In this document: positions 7,965 to 15,370 of the stretch, piece by piece
Layout of the letters: every line of letters starts with the position of its first letter
How positions within the stretch are numbered: the stretch's first letter is position 1
Translations under genes and position numbers: made by a program
The notes under the pieces: model-generated
Seen by the model: the letters and a program-made list of their open reading frames with translations, nothing else
Databases searched by the model: none
What the model was told of the DNA's origin: nothing
Origin: HGM04593 sp045654645
Lineage (GTDB): Bacteria; Bacteroidota; Bacteroidia; Bacteroidales; Bacteroidaceae
Direction: 5' to 3'
NCBI GenBank assembly: GCA_045654645.1
Contig: JAZONR010000016.1
Location: 1-35,742 of the forward strand
DNA length: 35,742 bases

Positions 7965-8081
7965 TTGTGTCCTTTAACGGTGCCGGTTTTGTTTTTAGAA
8001 TTACCATTGCTGATATATCCGCGTTAAAAGGTAATCCGTCGCCGAAGGCGAAACGGCACCGTTGAAAAATCCAACGGAGGG

Positions 8082-8190
8082 CCGACTGTTTTCAGGCCAT
8101 TGTGTGAGGACTGTCCGAAGTTTTGTGCGGGTATAAATTTTCTTATATAGCCGCACAAAAGAAGTTCCGCAACACCCTCAAAACAGTCGG
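8082..8190. repeat. Long imperfect stem-loop
   Basis: CCGACTGTTTT (8082-8092) pairs with AAAACAGTCGG (8180-8190), and TTTTGTGCGG (8121-8130) with CCGCACAAAA (8151-8160). The loop is AT-rich. The two stems share one axis. Confidence 0.7.
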
Positions 8191-8290
8191 AAGCCTGGAG
8201 TGGCGAGCAAGTGCCCGACCGAGGGCTCGCCTTTTGGCGGCGCGAGCAAAGGGTGCTTGCAAAGATTTTTCCCGAGTGCCGAGTTCTTTG

Positions 8291-8315
8291 GTACTTTCTG
8301 TCGCACAGAAAGTAC
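8291..8315. repeat. 11-bp perfect hairpin
   Basis: GTACTTTCTGT (8291-8301) and ACAGAAAGTAC (8305-8315) with a 3-base loop. A similar hairpin built on GTTCTTTCA/TGAAAGAAC is at 8421-8443. Confidence 0.75.
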
Positions 8316-8659
8316 GTAAAGCAAAAAACAAGAGAATAATATAAGAATGAATATTAAGGTTAAATACAGCGGTTAAATTAAGCAGTTTCCTTGTATTCTT
8401 TCCGTGTGCCGGGCACTTTGGTTCTTTCAAGCGATGAAAGAACAGAAAAGAAAGACTTGACTAAAAATACAAGTGAACAATTGAGGTTGAGGTGTACAGT
8501 AGGATATAACAGTGAGCCGAAGTGAAAACTTTTAACACCTCTCCTATAGTTTGCAATTGAGCCGAAAACGGGTGATGAAAATCTGTCAGGAAGTCTTTAT
8601 TGGAAATTTCGAGAGATGAAAAGAGACTTCTTTTCGCAAACATTGATGATGGGTGTTAA

Positions 8660-8700
8660 TACTTTGCAGCGCACTGTGATTTACAGTGCGCTGCAAAGTA
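8660..8700. repeat. 18-bp perfect inverted repeat
   Basis: 8660-8677 is the exact reverse complement of 8683-8700 (core GCAGCGCACTGT) with a 5-base loop. It lies just beyond the rpsT terminator. The stretch from 8444 to 8659 shows nothing else I can support. Confidence 0.8.
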
Positions 8701-8704
8701 ACAC

Positions 8705-8732
8705 GAAAAGGCTGGATTGATTAATCCAGCCC
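8705..8732 (-). terminator. Rho-independent terminator after rpsT
   Basis: GGCTGGATT (8710-8718) pairs with AATCCAGCC (8723-8731). On the minus strand the stem is followed by TTTTCG. It lies about 30 bases past the rpsT stop. Confidence 0.8.
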
Positions 8733-8760
8733 CTTTGCAGGTAAATATATTTGTTAAATA

Positions 8761-9015
8761 TTAAGCCAGCTTTGCAATTCTGGCGCACAGACCTGACTTG
8801 AGGTTTGCAGCCTTGTTCTTGTGGATGAGACCACGCTTAGCCATTCTGTCGAGCATCTTCTGAACCTCGGGGAACTTGGCCAAAGCCTCGTTCTTGTCAG
8901 TGATAGCGCGCAAGCTGCGTACTGCAGAGCGCATATTCTTGCCATAGTAACGGTTCTGGAGATTTCTCTTCTCTGTCTGTCTGATTCTCTTAAGTGATGA
9001 TTTGTGGTTTGCCAT
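8761..9015 (-). CDS. rpsT: 30S ribosomal protein S20
   Basis: Protein of 84 residues, typical length. S20 is a primary 16S rRNA-binding protein of the small subunit body. The sequence is basic and alpha-helical throughout, starting MANHKSSLKRIRQTEK, the family signature. It lies just after the tRNA-Glu gene on the same strand and may share its transcript, since no second promoter is obvious in the 28 bases between them. It is followed by a clear terminator. Confidence 0.97.
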   Translation of the reverse strand: MANHKSSLKRIRQTEKRNLQNRYYGKNMRSAVRSLRAITDKNEALAKFPEVQKMLDRMAKRGLIHKNKAANLKSGLCARIAKLA

Positions 9016-9043
9016 CTCTTTATTATTATTTTTTAGTTATTAG

Positions 9044-9115
9044 TAGCCCATAGGGGAATCGAACCCCTCTTTCAAGAATGAAAATCTTGCGTCCTAGCCG
9101 ATAGACGAATGGGCC
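9044..9115 (-). tRNA. tRNA-Glu (UUC)
   Basis: A 72-nt cloverleaf on the minus strand. The anticodon stem CAAGA/TCTTG holds the loop TTTTCAT, giving anticodon UUC. The T arm is AGGGG TTCGATT CCCCT. The acceptor arms are GGCCCAT and ATGGGCT (first pair G-U) with discriminator A. CCA is not encoded. Confidence 0.95.
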
Positions 9116-9176
9116 AAACCTTCTTGTAAACCCCTTTTGAGGGTTGTATTTGCTGCTTTGTTACCAAAAGCGAGTG

Positions 9177-9207
9177 CAAAGGTAAAACCTTTTTTTGAAT
9201 TGGCAAA
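9177..9207 (-). promoter_or_regulatory. Promoter of tRNA-Glu (and probably rpsT)
   Basis: On the minus strand TTTG, 19 bases, then TACCTTTG. This is an exact fit to the Bacteroidota TTTG-N19-TAnnTTTG promoter, about 60 bases before the tRNA 5' end. Confidence 0.75.
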
Positions 9208-9227
9208 GATTTTTGATGAATTTTTTA

Positions 9228-9235
9228 TAGCTTTG
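9228..9235 (+). promoter_or_regulatory. recO promoter, -7 element
   Basis: TAGCTTTG matches TAnnTTTG and lies 26 bases before the recO ATG. The AT-rich region upstream is shared with the divergent tRNA-Glu promoter. No TTTG stands at the ideal spacing. Confidence 0.4.
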
Positions 9236-9261
9236 CCCTTAATAAATAGTATAACTCGAGT

Positions 9262-9987
9262 ATGACAGAGAAATTCAGTGGCATAGTGCTGCGCACCCGC
9301 AAATATAACGACACTCTTATGATTGCCGATATTTACACCGCCGAGCGAGGGCGTATGTCGTTTCTGGTGCCTGTTACGCACAGCAAGCGCTCCAAGGTGC
9401 GCAATGTGCTTTTTCAGCCTTTGTCAATGCTCTCGTTTACCTCGTCGGTGAAGAGCGGGCGGGCGCTCTCGCGCATTGGTGAGGCTGTTCCGCAGACTCT
9501 CTATTGCTCAATAACCGGCGATGTGGTGAAGTCGTCCATTGCACTCTACATTGCCGAGTTGCTCTCCTATGCCTTGCGCGAGGACGTGAAGGATGAAGCG
9601 CTCTACACCTTCCTCGACAGGTCTCTGACGCTGCTCGATAATCTTGCCGACGGTTATGCCGATTTTCACCTTGTCTTTATGGTGCAGCTACTGCGTTTCC
9701 TTGGTATTTATCCCAATCTCGAGAACTATTGTGAGCGTTCCTATCTTGACCTGGAGCAGGGGTGTGCCGTCAGCGAGCATCCGCTGCACGCCAATTTTCT
9801 GATGCCGGAAGATGCTGCCCGCTTTGTTGAGCTGCTGCGCACCGGCTACGAGTCGATGCATCTTCTCTCTCTCAACCGCAGGATGCGTGGCGCCTATCTT
9901 GCCACGCTATCAACCTATTACAGATTGCATATTCCCGATTTCCCGGAACTAAAGTCGGCCGAGGTGTTGCGCGAGATATTTGATTAG
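9262..9987 (+). CDS. recO: DNA repair protein RecO
   Basis: Protein of 241 residues. RecO works with RecR to load RecA onto SSB-coated single-stranded DNA in the RecFOR recombination pathway. The N-terminal OB-fold begins with GIVLRTRKYNDTLMIADIYTAERGRMSFLV, as in the family; the sequence is written here only to show the match. The helical C-terminal domain has FMVQLLRFLGIYPNL. Only two cysteines (in NYCERSYLDLEQGC) remain in the region where some RecO proteins carry a four-cysteine zinc site. It faces the dcw operon: its stop codon overlaps that of yqeY by 4 bases. Confidence 0.93.
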   Translation: MTEKFSGIVLRTRKYNDTLMIADIYTAERGRMSFLVPVTHSKRSKVRNVLFQPLSMLSFTSSVKSGRALSRIGEAVPQTLYCSITGDVVKSSIALYIAELLSYALREDVKDEALYTFLDRSLTLLDNLADGYADFHLVFMVQLLRFLGIYPNLENYCERSYLDLEQGCAVSEHPLHANFLMPEDAARFVELLRTGYESMHLLSLNRRMRGAYLATLSTYYRLHIPDFPELKSAEVLREIFD

Positions 9988-10436
9988 TTGGCAAGCAGCT
10001 GCTTCACTATGGTGGAGATTGTCTTGCCCTCGGCCTTGCCTGCAAGTTGCTTTGTTGCTATGCCCATAACTTTGCCCATATCCTGGGGGCCGTTTGCGCC
10101 GGTTTGTGCAATAATCTCCTTTAATATTGTTGTTACCTCCTCCTCGCTCATCTGTTTGGGAAGGTAGCGGCTCATCACCTCAACCTGTGCAAGTTCTTCT
10201 TGTGCAAGCTCGGGGCGGTTTTGGCTGCTGTAGAGTTCGGCCGACTCCTTGCCCTGTTTCACAAGCTTTTGTATAATCTTTATTGCTGTTTCATCGCTGA
10301 CTGTGTCGCCGGCTCCGGGGGCGGTCTTTGCCTCGAGAAGAACCTTCTTTATGTTGCGCAGGGTGTCAAGTGCCACCTTGTCCTTGGCCTTCATAGCCTC
10401 CTTGATATCGTTGCTTATGATGTCAAATAGTTCCAT
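9984..10436 (-). CDS. GatB/YqeY domain protein
   Basis: Protein of 150 residues, normal for stand-alone YqeY. The domain is related to the tail of the GatB subunit of Glu-tRNA(Gln)/Asp-tRNA(Asn) amidotransferase and is thought to bind tRNA, but the function of the free-standing protein is not established. Family motifs are LFDIISNDIKEAMKAKDK at the start, SRYLPKQMSEEE in the middle and GKVMGIATKQLAGKAEG near the end. It starts 25 bases after ftsZ and is probably the last gene of the dcw operon. Its position after ftsZ is familiar from other Bacteroidota genomes. Confidence 0.9.
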   Translation of the reverse strand: MELFDIISNDIKEAMKAKDKVALDTLRNIKKVLLEAKTAPGAGDTVSDETAIKIIQKLVKQGKESAELYSSQNRPELAQEELAQVEVMSRYLPKQMSEEEVTTILKEIIAQTGANGPQDMGKVMGIATKQLAGKAEGKTISTIVKQLLAN

Positions 10437-10461
10437 AGTTCAATTGTGTTTTGATTGTTTC

Positions 10462-11775
10462 TTATTCTTGGTCATTGTCATTTGTCTCCTCAACCTCTGT
10501 CTCAGGAATGTTCTCTTCGCTTGCCGCCGGGCAGGCTATGATTGCCTGCATCCTTTCAAGCTCCTGTGCTGTGCGGCAGAATGTGGGAGAGTTGTCGAGT
10601 GCAGCAAGGAACTCCTCGTTGTACATCTCATCGCCCTTGAAGATGTGTACTTTGTATTCGGGCTTGTAGAATATGCCAACCATCTTGTCGAGTTTGCTGT
10701 CCTCCTTCTCCCTCTCCTTCTTTTCCTGCAGAGTGATTGCGTCTTCAGCATCTTTGATTTTTTCAATCTCGGGCTCCATACCCGGTATGTCCTTCATACC
10801 AAAGCCTGTTGCAAGAACGGTAACTTTAACTTCGCCTTCGTTCAGGCCGTGGTCTATGCTATAGCCCCAGATGAGTTCAATGTTCTCATCCCTGAACTGC
10901 GACATAAAGTGCTCAACCTCGGCCATCTCCTCGATGCGGATTGGGGTGTTGGGGTTTTCGTATATGTTGAAGAGTATCTTCTTGGATTTGTAGATGTCGT
11001 TATCATTGAGCAAGGGTGAGTGCAGTGCACTGCGGAATGCGCGTGTTACACGCATATCGCCGCTCTCTATACCATAGCTCATTATTGCCACGCCGCCATT
11101 CTTCAGTATCTTTTCAACGTCGCAGAAGTCGGTGTTGATGACTCCTCGGGTGGTTATAATCTCGGCTATGCTCTTGGTGGCAGTGGTAAGCACTTCATCC
11201 ACCTTCTTGAAACCGTCGGAAACGCACAGCTTGGGGTAGATGTCGATGAGGCGCTGGTTGTTGATAACAAGCAGCGCATCGACGTGCTTGGAGATTTCAA
11301 TAACACCGCGCAATGCCTGCTTAATCTTTCCTGTCATCTCAAACTTGAATGGGATTGTTACTATTCCCACTGTCAATACGCCTCTGCTCTTGGCTATCTC
11401 TGCCACAACAGGGGCTGCACCGGTGCCTGTTCCACCACCCATAGTGGCTGTGATGAAAACCATCTTTGTGCCGTCGTCGAACAGTCTTTCAATTTCGGCA
11501 CGGCTCTCCTCGGCAGCCTTGCGTGCAACCTCGGGCTGGTTTCCCGCACCAAGCCCATCGGTGCCTAGCTGCACTTTTTTGGGGATGGGTGAGTTGAGCA
11601 TTGCCTGCATATCGGTGTTACATACCGCAAATGATACATTGTGTATGCCTTTGCGGTACATATTGTGTACTGCGTTGCTGCCACCGCCGCCAACACCAAT
11701 GACCTTGATTATTCTTGGTGCGTCAGTGGGTATCGCAAACGGCAAGTTTCTTCTTACTGGTTCGTTGTTCTCCAT
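10462..11775 (-). CDS. ftsZ: Cell division protein FtsZ
   Basis: Protein of 437 residues. FtsZ is the tubulin-like GTPase that forms the Z ring and places the divisome. Visible motifs are the nucleotide-binding GGGGSNAV at 29-36, the tubulin signature GGGTGTGA at 113-120, and the T7 synergy loop with Asn214, Asp216 and Asp219 (NTDFCD), needed for GTP hydrolysis between subunits. The globular part ends near residue 330. The C-terminal region of about 100 residues is charged and ends in an acidic tail (EVEETNDNDQE), without the usual D-I/V-P-x-F-L partner-binding peptide. It starts 15 bases after ftsA, so the two are expressed together. Confidence 0.97.
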   Translation of the reverse strand: MENNEPVRRNLPFAIPTDAPRIIKVIGVGGGGSNAVHNMYRKGIHNVSFAVCNTDMQAMLNSPIPKKVQLGTDGLGAGNQPEVARKAAEESRAEIERLFDDGTKMVFITATMGGGTGTGAAPVVAEIAKSRGVLTVGIVTIPFKFEMTGKIKQALRGVIEISKHVDALLVINNQRLIDIYPKLCVSDGFKKVDEVLTTATKSIAEIITTRGVINTDFCDVEKILKNGGVAIMSYGIESGDMRVTRAFRSALHSPLLNDNDIYKSKKILFNIYENPNTPIRIEEMAEVEHFMSQFRDENIELIWGYSIDHGLNEGEVKVTVLATGFGMKDIPGMEPEIEKIKDAEDAITLQEKKEREKEDSKLDKMVGIFYKPEYKVHIFKGDEMYNEEFLAALDNSPTFCRTAQELERMQAIIACPAASEENIPETEVEETNDNDQE

Positions 11776-11790
11776 ACCTTATTGTATCAT

Positions 11791-13251
11791 TTATTGTATG
11801 TTATTATTCTCTGTCTCTTTGTTCTCTGCAGTGGTTTCAAATTCATCTTCATCCACATTATGGCTTCCTTCATCGCTTGTAGCGTTGTCGAACCACAGCA
11901 TTGCAGCATCCCAAATAGAGGTAAGTTTGTTTCTCTTGTTTGTTTTCTTTGTGGTCTTCTTCTCCTTCCCCGCCTTTGTCTCTTCATCCCGGGGTTGCAC
12001 CTTTTCCTTTTCATCAGCCACGGGAGTGGTTTTAACTTCGGGCTCTGTTGTCTTCTCTATTACCTCCGGGGTGGTGGGATGCTCTCCTTTCATCTCGGTA
12101 TTGGTGAATAGATTGCCACTCTGTGGCAACTCAAGATTTTCCTCCTCACAGCAGTTTTCTCTTCCCTGTTTCAACAGTCCGCAAAGGGCAGTGGTCATAA
12201 CACCGTTTATGTTTACCCCTCTCTCGCTGATGATATTGAAGCGTGGTTCGGGTTTAATCTCGGTGGTGAAGCCTGGGAGATACTCCTCTAACAACAGCCC
12301 CAGGTTCTTTAGTTTGGAGCCGCCGCCGGTGAACACAATGTGGCCTATGGGCTCGCCCGACTGCTCTATCTGGTATCTCACATTTTTCAGTATCTCGCTC
12401 ATACGGCCGTTTATGATGCTGTTGAGCGTTTCGTTGTCTATGGTTTCGTTGTCGGTGCGCGATGATTTGTAACCAAGAATTACCTTTATCTCTTCGGCCT
12501 TTTCATAGGATATCTGCTGCCTTGTGAGGTCGAGGGTTATATTGTTGCTTCCAAGTGGGAGCACGGTCAGTTTGCGGGGTTTGCTTCCGTTGTAGATGGT
12601 TATGGTGGTTGTCTCTGCTCCAATGTTCACCAATGCACAACCGTTGCGGCACTGGTCGCTGCTCAGCAGTATATCGGCATCTATGCGTGCGGCGCTGAAC
12701 TCGCCTGCAATATCTATTTTTGCCTGTTCAAAACTGTCGAGGAATTGCTTGTGGAACTGCTCTTTCATAAGGATGTTAAGATAGTTACACTCGATGAGCA
12801 GTGTGGGCGCTCCAATGGGATTGTTGTCAATTTTTCCATCGAGACGGCACTCCTGTGGTAACACCTGCAGCCTTTCATACCCTTCCGGAGCGCGGAAGGT
12901 GTCAATGTTCTCGTCCCCCATTTCATCAATTATTCCCTGGCTTATCTTGGTGTACCCATCGAAACTGCGACTCACTCTTGAGGTGATGCTGTGCACGCTT
13001 AGTCCGGCGAACGATACATAGGCACGCTTTATTGCAATGTTGTCGAGGTCGCTTTCAAGCATATTGATGACACAACTGATAGCTTCACTTGTTTTATCAA
13101 CATTGCGCACAATTCCCCTTGAGATAAAACCATTGACGGGTGTGCTTGCAGCTGCTATTATGCTCATTCCCTCATTGGTCTCAACTCCCACAACTCCCGA
13201 AACTTTGGAGGAACTGAGTTCTATTGCTACGATGTAAGTATTATTCCTCAT
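11791..13251 (-). CDS. ftsA: Cell division protein FtsA
   Basis: Protein of 486 residues, longer than the roughly 420 of E. coli FtsA. It is an actin-fold ATPase that tethers FtsZ to the membrane and signals to later divisome proteins. The N-terminus IVAIELSSSKVSGVVG is the first phosphate loop, and FTGGGSKLKNL near residue 310 is the second. After about residue 385 comes a Thr/Glu/Lys-rich linker of about 50 residues. It is followed by an amphipathic stretch, LTSIWDAAMLWFDNA (about 443-457), that fits a membrane-targeting helix, and then an acidic tail of about 29 residues. In most FtsA proteins the targeting helix is at the very end. Gaps to ftsQ and ftsZ are 2 and 15 bases. Confidence 0.95.
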   Translation of the reverse strand: MRNNTYIVAIELSSSKVSGVVGVETNEGMSIIAAASTPVNGFISRGIVRNVDKTSEAISCVINMLESDLDNIAIKRAYVSFAGLSVHSITSRVSRSFDGYTKISQGIIDEMGDENIDTFRAPEGYERLQVLPQECRLDGKIDNNPIGAPTLLIECNYLNILMKEQFHKQFLDSFEQAKIDIAGEFSAARIDADILLSSDQCRNGCALVNIGAETTTITIYNGSKPRKLTVLPLGSNNITLDLTRQQISYEKAEEIKVILGYKSSRTDNETIDNETLNSIINGRMSEILKNVRYQIEQSGEPIGHIVFTGGGSKLKNLGLLLEEYLPGFTTEIKPEPRFNIISERGVNINGVMTTALCGLLKQGRENCCEEENLELPQSGNLFTNTEMKGEHPTTPEVIEKTTEPEVKTTPVADEKEKVQPRDEETKAGKEKKTTKKTNKRNKLTSIWDAAMLWFDNATSDEGSHNVDEDEFETTAENKETENNNIQ

Positions 13252-13253
13252 AA

Positions 13254-13988
13254 CTATTTTTCCCTTATAGTGCAGATTACCTTGTTGCTTATTTTTACGT
13301 TCAGTTTGCTGTATTTGTTCCAGCCGGCTACACTCAGTCCGGCAATGTAGAATTTCTTTATGCTCCTTAGCTTTTCATCAAGTTCCTTTGTTGTCCCAAT
13401 TTCAATGGTGTGGTCTCCTATGCGAGGGATGATGACAGCCTCCCTCTTGTCATTGAAGTGTATCTGCTCAATCTGTGCAAGCCAAAATGGGTCTCTCTTG
13501 ATGGCTGTTACCACATCCTTGAGCTCTCTCTTTAGCATACCGTTGTTTATGTGTCCCGATACCACAGGCAGCAGCAGTGGCTTTTTGAGGTCGTCTATTC
13601 TGTTACCCTCGGTGTCCACGTGGTAGAACTCGCCATCTATTCCGCATACCTTCAGCACCGGCTCTCTACACACAATTTTTAATTTAATATCGTTATTGTT
13701 GGTCTTATAGGCCTGACACTCCTTAATAAGAGACATCTGCTTGATAAACTGCTCAATCTCCAGGCAACTCACCTCTTCAATATCCTTGCCTTTGGGATAG
13801 AGGTTGCCATCCTTGAGTATGTCTGTAATCTCGGCATTGTTTATCGTGCCCAATTTATTGCCCTCAATGCTCACAATGAGGTTTCCGCACTTGTTGTTAT
13901 TCCTTTGGGCGGGAATTATTACAAGTGCAAACAGCAGGTAACAGCCTATTGCTGCAATGATTGTGTATTTGAGTATCTTTCTTAGCAT
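13254..13988 (-). CDS. ftsQ: Cell division protein FtsQ/DivIB
   Basis: Protein of 244 residues. A short cytoplasmic start is followed by one membrane helix at about residues 8-27. A periplasmic POTRA-like region (NLIVSIEGNKLGTINNAEI) and a beta domain (PVVSGHI, then AVIIPRIGDHTIEIG) come next. FtsQ links FtsL/FtsB to the early divisome and controls septal synthesis. Sequence conservation is low, as usual for Bacteroidota FtsQ, so identification also rests on its place between murC and ftsA. Its start overlaps the murC end by 7 bases. Confidence 0.88.
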   Translation of the reverse strand: MLRKILKYTIIAAIGCYLLFALVIIPAQRNNNKCGNLIVSIEGNKLGTINNAEITDILKDGNLYPKGKDIEEVSCLEIEQFIKQMSLIKECQAYKTNNNDIKLKIVCREPVLKVCGIDGEFYHVDTEGNRIDDLKKPLLLPVVSGHINNGMLKRELKDVVTAIKRDPFWLAQIEQIHFNDKREAVIIPRIGDHTIEIGTTKELDEKLRSIKKFYIAGLSVAGWNKYSKLNVKISNKVICTIREK

Positions 13989-15370
13989 CTTCTGCCTTTC
14001 AAAATTGTTTTTATCTGCGGTATCTCGTTCTCTACATCACCGGCACCAAGCACCACAAGCACTTCAATGCTCTCCTTGCACTGCTCCACGGCTTCGAGCA
14101 CGGCAGAGCGGCTGCACAGGCTCTTCTCAACATCTGGTCCCAGGTTCTTGTAAATAAGCTCGCTTGTTACACCGGGTATGGGTTTCTCCCTTGCTGGGTA
14201 GATGTCGGTGAGTATCACCTTGTCAAACAGCGACAGGCTCCGGGCAAACTCTTTGTAAAAGTCGGAGGTGCGGCTGAAGAGGTGTGGCTGGAAAAGTGCT
14301 GTAACCTTGCGCCCTGCATAGAGCTCCTTCAGCGACTTTGCGCAGGCACGTATCTCATCGGGGTGGTGGGCATAGTCGCTCAGCAACACAAGCTCCTGTT
14401 CCCTGATGTGGAAATCGAAACGGCGCTCGGCACCGCTGAAACTTTTCATAGCCTCTTTCATCTCATCGGCTGTGGCACCACAAATCTCGGCCATAGCCAT
14501 AGATGCTATACCATTGTCGATGTTTATGCTCACCGGCACTCCAAGCTCAATGTTCTCAATCCTCTGCCAGGGCGATACATAGTCAAACAATATTGTTCCG
14601 CCACCAATGCGTATATTCTCGGCGTGGAAATCACCCTTTTCGCGGTCATAGGTGTATATCTTTACACCATCTTTTGTGCGAGGCTTCACCTCAAGCCCCT
14701 CGTGTATTATGAGATAGCCGTCGGGGCGTATTCTCTCTGTGAACTGCGCAAAGGCCTCCAAATAGTTCTCCTTGTTGCCGTAGATGTCGAGGTGGTCGGG
14801 GTCGGCCGATGTGATAGTTGCAATGTAGGGCTCAAGCTGAAGGAATGAGCGGTCATACTCGTCGGCCTCTATGACAACAAAGTCGCTGCTTGTTGTTGTT
14901 ATGAGGTTGCTGCCATAGTTCTTTGATATGCCGCCAAGAAATGCTGCGCAGTCTACCTGTGAGCTGTGCAGCAGGTGGGCTGTCATTGTCGATGTGGTGG
15001 TTTTGCCGTGTGTGCCGGCCGCACACACACCTCGTTTCCCCTTTGTTATTATGCCAAGGACCTCGGCACGCTTCTTTATTGCGAAGCCGCCATTGCGGAA
15101 CAGCTCCCACTCCTTGTGGTCGGCAGGAATGGCAGGGGTGTAGACAGCCAGTGTGGTTGCAGGGTCCTTGCACTCGTCGGGTACAAGGTCGGGGTTCTCC
15201 TCAAAGTGCAGCACCGCCCCCTCCTCAATAAGCTTGGTGGTTAGCGGGCTTGGTGTGCGGTCATATCCGCCAACAAACTTGCCTTCATTGAGGAAATACC
15301 TCACCAGGGCACTCATTCCAATGCCGCCGGCTCCCAAAAAATAGACCGATTTTATATCCTTGAGCTCCAT
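13982..15370 (-). CDS. murC: UDP-N-acetylmuramate--L-alanine ligase
   Basis: Protein of 462 residues. MurC adds L-alanine to UDP-MurNAc with ATP, the first amino-acid step of the peptidoglycan stem peptide, in the cytoplasm. The N-terminal UDP-binding Rossmann motif is GAGGIGMS at 13-20. The ATP-binding P-loop is GTHGKTTTS at 119-127. The central domain has EADEYDRSFLQL and SADPDHLDIYG, and the C-terminal domain contains DYAHHPDEI. The start codon overlaps the murG stop by one base (TAATG). Confidence 0.97.
   Translation of the reverse strand: MELKDIKSVYFLGAGGIGMSALVRYFLNEGKFVGGYDRTPSPLTTKLIEEGAVLHFEENPDLVPDECKDPATTLAVYTPAIPADHKEWELFRNGGFAIKKRAEVLGIITKGKRGVCAAGTHGKTTTSTMTAHLLHSSQVDCAAFLGGISKNYGSNLITTTSSDFVVIEADEYDRSFLQLEPYIATITSADPDHLDIYGNKENYLEAFAQFTERIRPDGYLIIHEGLEVKPRTKDGVKIYTYDREKGDFHAENIRIGGGTILFDYVSPWQRIENIELGVPVSINIDNGIASMAMAEICGATADEMKEAMKSFSGAERRFDFHIREQELVLLSDYAHHPDEIRACAKSLKELYAGRKVTALFQPHLFSRTSDFYKEFARSLSLFDKVILTDIYPAREKPIPGVTSELIYKNLGPDVEKSLCSRSAVLEAVEQCKESIEVLVVLGAGDVENEIPQIKTILKGRRC

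Larger units (their letters stand above)
7758..8414. other. Gene-free block bounded by 17-bp inverted repeats and full of hairpins
   Basis: GCCCGGCACACGGAAAG at 7758-7774 is the exact reverse complement of 8398-8414. Between them are a large branched stem (7844-7964), an inverted copy of part of repeat B (7998-8055), a CCGTTG/CAACGG hairpin (8059-8077), a long imperfect stem (8082-8190) and an 11-bp perfect hairpin (8291-8315). A 9-bp hairpin follows just outside (8421-8443). No reading frame here looks like a real gene. It may be a decayed non-autonomous mobile element or a structured RNA locus. Confidence 0.5.

Noticed and set aside
8143..8430. Minus-strand frame of 95 codons in the hairpin block
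   Set aside because: It runs through two large inverted repeats, has no recognisable domain, and its composition follows the hairpins. It is more likely a chance frame.
4269..8760. A DGR template repeat or reverse transcriptase inside the window
   Set aside because: I looked by eye in both gene-free stretches for near-copies of the conserved borders (TGGTCCTCAACACA, TACTATGTGCG) and found only the two domain copies. No protein in the window has reverse transcriptase motifs.
11240..12472. Plus-strand frame of 410 codons opposite ftsA and ftsZ
   Set aside because: It is antisense to two certain genes, is rich in Ser/Leu/Phe as expected for reversed coding sequence, and starts and ends inside them.
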